Below are positions 1 through 5,231 of a stretch of 5,628 nt of DNA, one piece after another; the first letter of the stretch is position 1; each line of letters opens with the position of its first letter. The notes under the pieces were generated by a model. The model searched no databases and was not told the origin of the DNA. It was given only the letters and a program-made list of their open reading frames with translations. Source of the stretch: Chloroflexota bacterium (GTDB lineage: Bacteria > Chloroflexota > Dormibacteria > Aeolococcales > Aeolococcaceae). Both the position numbers and the translations under genes were made by a program. Location: positions 1-5,628 of the forward strand of contig VBHE01000232.1 in NCBI GenBank assembly GCA_005889515.1, read 5' to 3'.

Positions 1-2241
1 GCCTGCGCCGGACGAGGGGATCCAGTACTCGACGACCGTGCCGGTCCCCGGCCGGCTGTCGATGTGCCACCTGCCCCCGACCAGCTCGGCGCGCTCGCGC
101 ATGCTGATGATGCCGAGGTGCCCCAGGGCGGGGCTCTCCGCGATGTCGGCGGCGTCGAAGCCCCTGCCGTCGTCGCGAACGGTCACCCGGACGCCGCCGT
201 CCACCTCGGCGAGGTCGACCTCGACGTGGGTCGCGCCGGCGTGGGTGCGGCAGTTCGCGAGCGCCTCCTGGGCGATCCGGTACATCACCGCCCGGACCGC
301 GCCACGTGGCTCGGTGGCCAGCTCTCCGGTGACGGTCACCTCGACGTCGCCGGGGAAGGTGCTCCGCGCGGCGCTCCTGATCGCCGGCACCAGCCTGCCG
401 TAGTCGAGACCGGGCGGCCGCAGGCCTCCGATGAGATGTCGCAGCTGCTCCACCGCCGCCCCCAGCGCTTCGTCGATGCTCCGCAGCGTCTGCGCCTCCT
501 CCGGCCCCGGGAGCTGCTCGGAGAGCTGACCGACCAGCATGATGGCGGCGGCGAGTGTCGGCAGCGCCTCGTCGTGGACGTCGTTGGCGACCCGGCGTCG
601 CTCCTCCTCCTGCGCGGTGACGAGGTGGCCGAGCAGCCGCCGGCGCTCCTCGTCGGCGAGGCGGAGCTCGGCGATCCTCTGCCGCAGCTCGGTCTCGGCG
701 CGGGTGCGCTCGCTGATGTCGGTGGCCACGCCGATCACCTCGCGCAGCCTCCCCTGGTCGTCGAGCAGCGGCCGGAAGCCCACCTCGAGGGTCACCTCAC
801 CGATCTCGGTGACGCTGGTGAACTCCTCGCCGCCGAGGGCACGGGTGAGCACGGATCGCACCTGCGCGTTGCCGGGGTAGACGCTGAACGCCGAGCGGCC
901 GACGAGCTCGGCCGGCCGGAGGCCGAGTGCGCGCAGGGCCCTGCCCTCGGCCGAGATCAGCCTCCCCGCGCGGTCGAGCAGGAAGATCACCACCGGCGCG
1001 TTGACCACCAGGGTGCGCAGACGCTCCTCGCTCTCCCGCAGTGCGTTCTCCGCCTCCCGCCGCGCGGTCAGGTCGTAGGCGATCATCAGGCCCGCGTCGT
1101 GGCCCCGATAGGGCACCCGATGGGAGTAGATGTTCACCTCCATCGCGGTCCCGTCCCGTCGGCGGTGGGTCCACAGGCCCGTGTCCGAGTAGGCGGATCC
1201 GTCCGCCCGGAGAGCCGCCATGAACTCCTCCAGCCGCGCGGCGTCCTCGGGCACCCGGATGTCCTGCACGCGCATCGCCATCAGCTCGTCGCGGCCATAC
1301 CCGTACTTCTCGGTGACGGCGGCGTTGACCTCGAGAAGCCGTCCGGTGCCGAGCTCGTAGAGCCACATCGGCAGAGGGTTGCCCATGAACATCTGGCTGA
1401 AGGTCAGCTCACTGCTTCGCAGCGCCCGCTCCGCCTCGGCCCGGGCCGCCTCGGCGCGGAGCCGGTCGGTGATGTCCTGCGCCTGGACGAAGAAGCATCG
1501 CGGCCCGCCCTCGGGCGGATGGATGCTCACCACGTTGAGCTCCACCCGGACGATGTGGCCGTCGCGGTGCACGAACCGCTTGGTGGTCTGCACCCGGTTC
1601 TCGGAGAGGTCGAGCATCCCCTGGAACTGCAGCGCGTTCACCGCCGCATCCTCGGCCGGGGTGATGCTGAGGAAGCTCACGCCCACGAGCTGCGCCGGGT
1701 CGTGGCCGAGCATCTCACCGAAGGCACGGTTCACCTCGAGCAGGCGGCCGTCCGGCCCGACCAGCAGGGTTCCGAGCAGCGAGCTCTCGAAGCCCGCGGC
1801 GAAGCGCTCCTCCCGCGACCGGTAGGCATCCCCGGCGCTCTTGCGGTCGATCGCGGTGGCGAGGAGGTTGGCGATGCTCTCGACGACGAGGGCGTCCTGC
1901 CGGTCGAAGGCCTCGGGACGCCGGGCGAAGGCCGAGACCACCCCCCACACCCGGCCGTTGGGACGCACCCGGGAGCCCAGCGTGCTGCGAAAGCCCCGCC
2001 CCCGGAGGACGACGTCGTCGCCGACCACGGTCCAGCCGAGCTGGCCCGGGGGCCCCACCTCGGCGCGGAGGACGGCCTCGTCGTCCACGCCCCCGAGCTC
2101 GTGGATCGTCACGCAGTCGGCGTCGAGAGCCCTCGCGACCGCTGTCGCCGCCTCGCGGAGGAGCTCGGAGACGTCGTCGACGACGAGCGCGCGACGGCTG
2201 AGGGCGGCGAGCGCGGTGGCCTGGACGGCGCCACGCTCCAC
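1..2241 (-). CDS. Multi-PAS sensor histidine kinase (GAF-PAS-PAS-PAS-HisKA_3-HATPase), 3' end cut
   Basis: A cytosolic sensor kinase of the NarX/DesK (HisKA_3) class, expected to autophosphorylate a histidine and pass the phosphate to the NarL-type regulator encoded just upstream. The frame is open for 747 codons and leaves the window without a stop. No transmembrane segment or signal peptide is seen. Domains in order: a GAF-like domain (about residues 15-140); three PAS domains (about 142-258, 276-392, 403-510), each closing with a D-[IL]-[ST] type exit such as DITDR, DLTAR or DISER; a charged helical linker (510-545); a dimerisation domain with phospho-acceptor His556 in DVHDEALPTL; and a HATPase with N-box QEALAN (658-663), G1 box DDGRGF (690-695), G2 GHLGI (707-711) and GTGT (732-735). 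The ATPase fold looks complete, so little should be missing past position 1. The GTG start at 2241 lies 5 nt after the RR1 stop and has no Shine-Dalgarno, suggesting translational coupling. A start further upstream inside RR1 cannot be excluded. The ligands of the GAF and PAS domains are unknown. Confidence 0.93.
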   Translation of the reverse strand, partial: MERGAVQATALAALSRRALVVDDVSELLREAATAVARALDADCVTIHELGGVDDEAVLRAEVGPPGQLGWTVVGDDVVLRGRGFRSTLGSRVRPNGRVWGVVSAFARRPEAFDRQDALVVESIANLLATAIDRKSAGDAYRSREERFAAGFESSLLGTLLVGPDGRLLEVNRAFGEMLGHDPAQLVGVSFLSITPAEDAAVNALQFQGMLDLSENRVQTTKRFVHRDGHIVRVELNVVSIHPPEGGPRCFFVQAQDITDRLRAEAARAEAERALRSSELTFSQMFMGNPLPMWLYELGTGRLLEVNAAVTEKYGYGRDELMAMRVQDIRVPEDAARLEEFMAALRADGSAYSDTGLWTHRRRDGTAMEVNIYSHRVPYRGHDAGLMIAYDLTARREAENALRESEERLRTLVVNAPVVIFLLDRAGRLISAEGRALRALGLRPAELVGRSAFSVYPGNAQVRSVLTRALGGEEFTSVTEIGEVTLEVGFRPLLDDQGRLREVIGVATDISERTRAETELRQRIAELRLADEERRRLLGHLVTAQEEERRRVANDVHDEALPTLAAAIMLVGQLSEQLPGPEEAQTLRSIDEALGAAVEQLRHLIGGLRPPGLDYGRLVPAIRSAARSTFPGDVEVTVTGELATEPRGAVRAVMYRIAQEALANCRTHAGATHVEVDLAEVDGGVRVTVRDDGRGFDAADIAESPALGHLGIISMRERAELVGGRWHIDSRPGTGTVVEYWIPSSGAG

Positions 2242-2246
2242 GGAGG

Positions 2247-3008
2247 TCAGGATGGGGGCGCCGGTCCGCGTCCGGGTGCCGGCGATTGGATCACGCCTTC
2301 CCGCAGTGCGGTCGAGACCGCCTCCAGCTTCGAGTGCGCATCGCACTTTCGGATGATGCTCTGCACGTGGTTGCGGGTCGTGTTCAGGCTGATGCCCAGG
2401 TTCTCGCCGATGCCCCGATTCGACACTCCGTGGGCCATCAGCCGGAGCACCTCGTTCTCCCGCGAGGTGAGCCCGAAGGGGCTGTTCCCCGCCGTACCGT
2501 TGAGCCTCGCGACCAGGCCGCGCAACAGCGTCGGCGGGATCACCGCGTCCCCGGCGGCCGCGGTGCGGGTGGCGTTCACCAGCTCCTCCAGGCCCTTCGT
2601 CTTCACGACGTAGCCCGAGCAGCCGGCGTCCACCGCCTCGTGGAGGAGCACGTCGTCGTCCGAGGCGGTGACGATGACGACCTTCGTCGACGAGCGCTCG
2701 GCGCAGATCTGCTGTGCGGCCCTCGTCCCGGTGCCATCGGGAAGCCGATAGTCCATGAGGACGACGTCGGGGTGGGTCTCGTGGACCAACCGCCGCCCCT
2801 CCTCCACCGTCGACGCCGATCCCACCACGGCCATGTCCGGGATGGTGGCGAGTGCCTTCGCCACCGCCTCGGCGAACATCCGGTGGTCCTCGACGATCAG
2901 GACCCGGATCCTCCGCTCGGGCGTGCCGCCACCCGCCGCACACCGGCCATATCGCGAAGGATCAGCGCCGGCCACCGGCCCGGACGCCGTTGGGGGAGGA
3001 ATCCGCAC
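2247..3008 (-). CDS. NarL/FixJ-family response regulator (RR1), partner of the adjacent kinase
   Basis: A two-domain transcription regulator of 253 residues, expected to bind DNA when phosphorylated by the kinase encoded directly downstream. The receiver (about residues 34-150) has the acidic pair E40-D41, phospho-acceptor Asp86 in VVLMDYRLPDG, Thr114 and Lys136, so the phosphorylation machinery is complete. A LuxR-type helix-turn-helix follows (about 180-235: GLTSRENEVLRL, then TTRNHVQSIIRK). The C-terminus ends in a proline/glycine-rich tail that lies next to the kinase start. The GTG start at 3008 gives about 33 disordered residues before the receiver, absent from the paralogue RR2. An in-frame GTG at 2975 would shorten this; no start gives a clean RR2-like N-terminus. 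The Shine-Dalgarno is weak, but 3008 sits about 20 nt below the predicted transcription start. The target genes are not visible, though the palindrome over its own promoter makes autoregulation plausible. Confidence 0.94.
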   Translation of the reverse strand: MRIPPPTASGPVAGADPSRYGRCAAGGGTPERRIRVLIVEDHRMFAEAVAKALATIPDMAVVGSASTVEEGRRLVHETHPDVVLMDYRLPDGTGTRAAQQICAERSSTKVVIVTASDDDVLLHEAVDAGCSGYVVKTKGLEELVNATRTAAAGDAVIPPTLLRGLVARLNGTAGNSPFGLTSRENEVLRLMAHGVSNRGIGENLGISLNTTRNHVQSIIRKCDAHSKLEAVSTALREGVIQSPAPGRGPAPPS

Positions 3009-3035
3009 GTCCCGTCTCGTGAGTCTGGGCCCCTG

Positions 3036-3064
3036 AGGCTAGCCATTCCTGACAGGCCTGTCAA
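3036..3064 (-). promoter_or_regulatory. Predicted sigma70-type promoter of the RR1-kinase operon
   Basis: On the minus strand, a perfect -35 box TTGACA (3064-3059) is followed by a 17-bp spacer and TAGCCT (3041-3036), which keeps the key T, A and final T of a -10 box. Transcription would begin near 3029, leaving a leader of about 20 nt before the GTG at 3008. The -35 box lies inside a perfect palindrome, so a repressor or autoregulator bound there would block polymerase. The prediction is from sequence only. Confidence 0.6.
3050..3063. promoter_or_regulatory. 14-bp perfect palindrome over the RR1 promoter (candidate operator)
   Basis: TGACAGGCCTGTCA reads the same on both strands. The half-site CCTGTCA occurs again at 3071-3077, 14 bp after the copy at 3057-3063. 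The palindrome covers the -35 box and the start of the spacer of the minus-strand promoter, a typical position for negative control. The binding protein is unknown; RR1, RR2 and the adjacent helix-turn-helix protein are candidates. Confidence 0.5.
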
Positions 3065-3108
3065 GCTTCGCCTGTCACTCGGACCACTCGCACCTGGCGC
3101 AGATGCGT

Positions 3109-3122
3109 CACGTGCAACGGTC
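3109..3122. repeat. 14-bp shared motif, copy 1 (upstream of the helix-turn-helix gene)
   Basis: CACGTGCAACGGTC is identical to 5092-5105. Here it lies 54 bp before the start codon of the gene at 3176. Aligning the two copies puts it between a poor -35-like GCGTCA (3105-3110) and a poor -10-like CATCTT (3129-3134). This is the only promoter-like arrangement seen for that gene, and it is weak. A regulator-binding site is an inference. Confidence 0.45.
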
Positions 3123-3175
3123 CGATCACATCTTTTCCGCACGCCCCGTCGGGTGCGACAGTTGAAACGGACAGC

Positions 3176-3421
3176 ATGACGACAGACGCTCTCGCCGGCG
3201 ACGACGGCACGTCCCCGCTCGATCCCGCCACCGACGTCCGCGACGAGGCGCTCACCGTCAGCCAGGCGGCGGAGATCTGCGGAGTGTCCGCGACCACGAT
3301 TCGACGCGCCGCCCGGCTGGGCCTGATCGCAACCTGGCGCACGGCGGGCGGCCACCGTCGCTTCTCCCGTGCTCGCTGCCTCGAGCTGTGCCGGTCGCTC
3401 GGCCGTCCGGGCACCGTCTGA
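3176..3421 (+). CDS. Small BldC/MerR-like helix-turn-helix DNA-binding protein
   Basis: An 81-residue protein with one predicted DNA-binding domain. After an acidic, probably disordered N-terminus (1-24), residues 26-50 form a helix-turn-helix (LTVSQAAEICGVSATTIRRA), and residues 55-64 (RTAGGHRRFS) are the typical wing of the MerR superfamily and of short excisionase/BldC-type proteins. There is no effector-binding or dimerising coiled-coil region as in full MerR proteins, so the size and layout fit stand-alone BldC-like regulators (about 70 residues). Those are known to bind DNA direct repeats cooperatively; whether this one does is inference. The ATG at 3176 lacks a strong Shine-Dalgarno, and no better start is evident. 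It is transcribed divergently from the RR1-kinase operon and stands 135 bp ahead of RR2, so it is well placed to regulate the locus. An excisionase role is unlikely, since no integrase is nearby. Confidence 0.85.
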   Translation: MTTDALAGDDGTSPLDPATDVRDEALTVSQAAEICGVSATTIRRAARLGLIATWRTAGGHRRFSRARCLELCRSLGRPGTV

Positions 3422-3439
3422 CCCGCAGAACGACCATCC

Positions 3440-3461
3440 ACGTGATGCGATTGCATCACGT
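3440..3461. promoter_or_regulatory. 22-bp palindrome upstream of RR2 (candidate operator)
   Basis: Two perfect 9-bp arms, ACGTGATGC (3440-3448) and GCATCACGT (3453-3461), flank the 4-bp centre GATT. It lies in the 135-bp gap between the helix-turn-helix gene and RR2, 19 bp after the former's stop. The arms are AT-richer than the surroundings, and no T-run follows, so an operator is more likely than a terminator. The right arm with its flank, TGCATCACGT, resembles TGCGTCACGT at 3104-3113 (9 of 10), beside shared motif copy 1. No convincing promoter was found in this gap. Confidence 0.5.
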
Positions 3462-3540
3462 CGGTCGGCGATGGGGTGGACGCATGCAGTATTTCCCACA
3501 CCCATCGCGTTGTACCGGCGCCATTCGCCGTCATGACGAG

Positions 3541-3550
3541 GGGGAGGAGA
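3541..3550 (+). promoter_or_regulatory. Strong ribosome binding site fixing the RR2 start
   Basis: The purine run GGGGAGGAGA is a near-ideal Shine-Dalgarno. It lies about 7 nt before the in-frame GTG codons at 3557 and 3560 but about 19 nt before the ATG at 3569. It therefore favours a GTG start over the more obvious ATG and argues against the upstream codons at 3476 and 3533. Confidence 0.65.
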
Positions 3551-3556
3551 CCATCG

Positions 3557-4216
3557 GTGGTGCACCCGATGCATGCGATCCGCGTTCTCATCGTCGAGGA
3601 CCACAGGATGTTCGCCGAGGCGGTCGCCCAGGCCCTCGAGACGTTTCCCGAGTTCACCGTCGTCGGCGTGGCGACGACCGCGGAGGAGGGACGGCGCATG
3701 CTCGGGGAGACGAACGCGGACGTCGTCCTCATGGACTACCGGCTTCCCGACGGCACCGGGACGAGGGCGGCCCAGCAGATGTGCGCGGACCGTCCGTCGA
3801 CGAAAGTGGTGATCGTGACCGCGACCGACGACGACATCCTGCTCGCCGAGGCGATCGACGCGGGGTGCTCCGGCTTCGTGGTGAAGACCCGGGGGCTCGG
3901 GGAGCTGGTGAACGCGACCCGCGCGGCCGCGGCCGGCGACGCCGTGATCCCCCCGCCGCTGCTGCGTCACATGGTCGCGCGGCTCAGCAGCGCGTCGACG
4001 AGCACCGCCTTCGGGCTCACCGCACGCGAGATCGAGGTCCTGCGGCTGCTCGCCAGGGGGACGTCGACGAAGCTCATCGCCGCACAGCTGGGGATCAGCG
4101 TGCACACCGCGCGCAATCACGTGCAGAACATCATCAGGAAGTGCGATGCCCACTCGAAGCTGGAGGCCGTCTCCATGGCGCTTCGCGAGGGCGTAATCCA
4201 GACACCGACGTCCTAG
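3557..4216 (+). CDS. NarL/FixJ-family response regulator (RR2), orphan paralogue of RR1
   Basis: A 219-residue DNA-binding response regulator whose alignment to RR1 is gapless and about 74% identical over some 211 residues. The receiver (about residues 8-124) has E14-D15, phospho-acceptor Asp60 in VVLMDYRLPDG, Thr88 and Lys110, so it should be phosphorylatable. A LuxR-type helix-turn-helix follows (about 154-209), with TARNHVQNIIRK as recognition helix, nearly the same as in RR1. The helix before it differs (TKLIAAQ against NRGIGEN). No kinase gene adjoins it, so the kinase paired with RR1 is the obvious candidate partner, by inference. The GTG start is chosen from the Shine-Dalgarno at 3541-3550; GTG 3560 and ATG 3569 are alternatives, changing only one to four residues. 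The gene ends with TAG 28 bp before a strong hairpin. RR1 and RR2 face away from each other, as an inverted duplication would. Confidence 0.94.
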   Translation: MVHPMHAIRVLIVEDHRMFAEAVAQALETFPEFTVVGVATTAEEGRRMLGETNADVVLMDYRLPDGTGTRAAQQMCADRPSTKVVIVTATDDDILLAEAIDAGCSGFVVKTRGLGELVNATRAAAAGDAVIPPPLLRHMVARLSSASTSTAFGLTAREIEVLRLLARGTSTKLIAAQLGISVHTARNHVQNIIRKCDAHSKLEAVSMALREGVIQTPTS

Positions 4217-4243
4217 GTGTCGGCGAAGGGATGAGCTGCGGGC

Positions 4244-4270
4244 GCCGCCCGGGAGTCGCTCCCGGGCGGC
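4244..4270 (+). terminator. GC-rich hairpin after RR2, probable terminator without a U-tract
   Basis: A perfect 12-bp stem, GCCGCCCGGGAG paired with CTCCCGGGCGGC around a TCG loop, starts 28 bp after the RR2 stop. No T-run follows, so it is not a classical intrinsic terminator, but such stems after genes are common in high-GC bacteria. It probably ends RR2 transcription or stabilises the 3' end, which would separate RR2 from the gene at 4558. Confidence 0.6.
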
Positions 4271-4284
4271 ACCTCCCGCGATCG

Positions 4285-4315
4285 CCAGGGAGCGGGAGTG
4301 GGACCCGCCCCCTGG
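4285..4315 (+). terminator. Second GC-rich hairpin downstream of RR2
   Basis: CCAGGG-A-GCGGG pairs with CCCGC-C-CCCTGG across a 7-nt loop (4297-4303): 11 base pairs with a single A/C mismatch. It follows the first stem by 14 bp, so the two look like tandem terminator stems. Again there is no T-run. The function is inferred from position. Confidence 0.4.
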
Positions 4316-4439
4316 CCCCTGGGGGAGATCGGGTGCGGATGACGGTGGCGGTCGTCTCGCAGCCGTGGTGCCTGAGTGCTTGCAGCCCATGCACCGCACC
4401 CGAGTGTGACACCCACCTGCGACGCCCGCAATGGCGCAC

Positions 4440-4470
4440 CTGCACCACACCGGCTGGTCCGGCGGTGCAG
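4440..4470 (+). other. Hairpin upstream of the degenerate receiver gene
   Basis: CTGCACC (4440-4446) pairs with GGTGCAG (4464-4470), and inside it CCGG (4450-4453) pairs with CCGG (4459-4462) across a 5-nt loop. The result is 11 pairs with a 3/1 internal loop. It lies about 90 bp before the ATG at 4558. It could be a leader-RNA structure or an operator-like dyad; nothing in the sequence decides between them. Confidence 0.35.
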
Positions 4471-4557
4471 TCTTCGACTCGCTCGTGCCTCAGCGCGCAA
4501 CCTTTCGCACAGTCCGGCGTCATACGGACCGCGAACCCCAGCACTGCGAGGACGACC

Positions 4558-4953
4558 ATGGCCGCAACTCCCGACCCCGACCCCCCCGGCAGCGCCACGC
4601 TCATCGGACGCCCGGTGCGGCGCGCGCGGCGCGGCGCGCACTGGGGCACCGAGGTGCTCCTCATCGGCGCCGACCGGCACCAGCTCCGGGCACGACGGCT
4701 CGACGTCGAGGCCCACGGCTACAGGGTCGCCACCGCCGGCGATCCGCAACAGGCGGCCAATCTCCTGCTGGCGCTGCGGCCGCATGTCGTGGTCGTGGAC
4801 GCCTTCCTGCTGACCTGGGAGGCGCCGGCGTGCCGGCGACTCCAGCACGAGGCCCGTACCGCGGGCATCCCGCTCGTCATCCTGGGCCACGATGCCGCCG
4901 AGCACGCGACCCCTGCGACGCTGGTGCGGCACATCACGGCGCTCGTCCGGTAG
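4558..4953 (+). CDS. Orphan receiver-like protein with a degenerate phosphorylation pocket
   Basis: A 131-residue protein whose residues 31-131 follow the CheY-like receiver pattern: first strand TEVLLIGADRHQ (31-42), an alpha helix ending HGYRVATAGD (53-62), a third strand VVVVDAF (77-83) with Asp81 at the phospho-acceptor position, and a fourth strand IPLVILGHD (104-112). Key receiver residues are missing. The acidic pair after the first strand is reduced to Ala38-Asp39, the conserved Thr/Ser after the fourth strand is replaced by Gly110, and no invariant Lys is evident near the end. An arginine- and proline-rich N-terminus (1-30) precedes the fold, and there is no output domain. It may act as a phosphorylation-independent pseudo-receiver, perhaps by protein-protein contacts, but that is inference. 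The ATG at 4558 has GAGGA five bases upstream. A receiver remnant under decay is the alternative, although the frame is intact and the codon use resembles that of its neighbours. Confidence 0.75.
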   Translation: MAATPDPDPPGSATLIGRPVRRARRGAHWGTEVLLIGADRHQLRARRLDVEAHGYRVATAGDPQQAANLLLALRPHVVVVDAFLLTWEAPACRRLQHEARTAGIPLVILGHDAAEHATPATLVRHITALVR

Positions 4954-4991
4954 CGCACTGCCGCGTCTGTGCGGCCGCACTGACGCGTCTG
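4954..4991. repeat. Tandem pair of 16-bp direct repeats, period 22 bp
   Basis: CGCACTGCCGCGTCTG (4954-4969) and CGCACTGACGCGTCTG (4976-4991) match at 15 of 16 positions, immediately after the TAG of the preceding gene. The 22-bp period is about two helical turns, which would put both copies on the same DNA face, as expected for cooperative protein binding. Small hairpins can also form (CCGC/GCGG at 4961-4974; GTCTG/CAGAC at 4987-5001), so a role in transcript ending is possible. Confidence 0.45.
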
Positions 4992-5067
4992 CACTACAGA
5001 CCGGGTGTGTTCGCGCGACACGACGCGCGCCGGTGACCGGATTTCATCCGAGATCTTCGTCAGTACC

Positions 5068-5092
5068 GTCAAGATTCAGCGAATCGCTTGAC
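5068..5092. promoter_or_regulatory. Imperfect dyad overlapping the -35 box of the RR3 promoter
   Basis: GTCAAGATTC (5068-5077) and GAATCGCTTGAC (5081-5092) form an inverted repeat around AGC, with two extra bases (CG) in the right arm. The right arm runs into the TTGACA -35 box, so a dimeric regulator bound here could repress or recruit polymerase. Confidence 0.35.
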
Positions 5093-5116
5093 ACGTGCAA
5101 CGGTCGGCGGTATCTA
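5088..5116 (+). promoter_or_regulatory. Near-consensus sigma70-type promoter of the RR3 gene
   Basis: TTGACA (5088-5093), exactly 17 bp, then TATCTA (5111-5116), four of six matches to TATAAT. This is the best promoter in the window. Transcription would start near 5123, giving a leader of about 114 nt before the GTG at 5237. The spacer contains copy 2 of the 14-bp shared motif. Confidence 0.7.
5092..5105. repeat. 14-bp shared motif, copy 2 (inside the RR3 promoter spacer)
   Basis: CACGTGCAACGGTC is identical to 3109-3122. It begins in the last two bases of the -35 box and fills most of the spacer. It is followed by GGCGG here and by CGATC at copy 1, so the identity ends exactly at 14 bp. The position suggests a regulator-binding site; the protein is unknown. 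Confidence 0.45.
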
Positions 5117-5133
5117 TGCTTGCCTGACCGAAT

Positions 5134-5184
5134 CCGAGAGGTGTCGTGCGTCGCGGCCGCGGGGTGGTGCGACGCACGACTCGG
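5134..5184 (+). other. Long-stem hairpin in the 5' leader of RR3
   Basis: GTCGTGCGTCGC (5143-5154) pairs perfectly with GCGACGCACGAC (5169-5180): 12 pairs around a 14-nt loop. CCGA (5134-5137) can pair with TCGG (5181-5184), extending the stem past a five-base bulge, GAGGT. It lies between the predicted transcription start (about 5123) and the ribosome binding site (5226), so it belongs to the leader RNA. No known riboswitch consensus was recognised. An mRNA-stability element, an attenuator or a protein-binding dyad are all possible. Confidence 0.5.
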
Positions 5185-5225
5185 CGCGGAGCACCGAAGA
5201 GTGAGCTTTCGCCATCCCGTGGAAC

Positions 5226-5231
5226 AGGAGG
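5226..5231 (+). promoter_or_regulatory. Ribosome binding site fixing the RR3 start
   Basis: AGGAGG, continued by GG, lies five bases before the GTG at 5237. It is a consensus Shine-Dalgarno with suitable spacing and supports GTG as the start. Confidence 0.75.

Larger units (their letters stand above)
4217..4557. other. Non-coding gap between RR2 and the degenerate receiver gene
   Basis: This 341-bp stretch has no supported gene; the frames open across it are GC-rich chance frames. It holds the two terminator-like hairpins (4244-4315) and one further hairpin (4440-4470). No convincing -35/-10 pair was found, so the promoter of the gene at 4558 is unlocated. CACCTGC occurs at 4414-4420 and again at 4437-4443, which may be chance. 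Confidence 0.6.

Noticed and set aside
64..2613. An 849-codon open frame on the plus strand
   Set aside because: It lies exactly antisense and in codon register to the kinase. Its translation is low-complexity, rich in Gly, Ala, Arg, Val and His, with no domain pattern, whereas the minus strand encodes complete GAF, PAS, HisKA_3 and HATPase motifs. It is a GC-rich shadow frame.
2286..3179. A 297-codon plus-strand frame across RR1
   Set aside because: It is a shadow of RR1; the translation shows only low-complexity sequence.
3176..3421. Excisionase of a mobile element
   Set aside because: Short MerR-type domains are often labelled excisionase, but no integrase, attachment-site repeat or tRNA gene is visible.
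3422..3556. A promoter for RR2 in the gap
   Set aside because: Candidate boxes such as TTGCAT (3451-3456) or CAGTAT (3487-3492) have no partner at proper spacing, so none is claimed.
2897..4450. A 517-codon open frame on the minus strand across RR2
   Set aside because: It is antisense to RR2 and the helix-turn-helix gene, which have clear family motifs. The translation is Arg/Gly-rich without recognisable domains.
3388..4557. Upstream extension of the pseudo-receiver frame to 3388
   Set aside because: The frame is open by chance through RR2 and the hairpin region. The Shine-Dalgarno GAGGA before the ATG at 4558 and the start of receiver-like sequence after it fix the real start.
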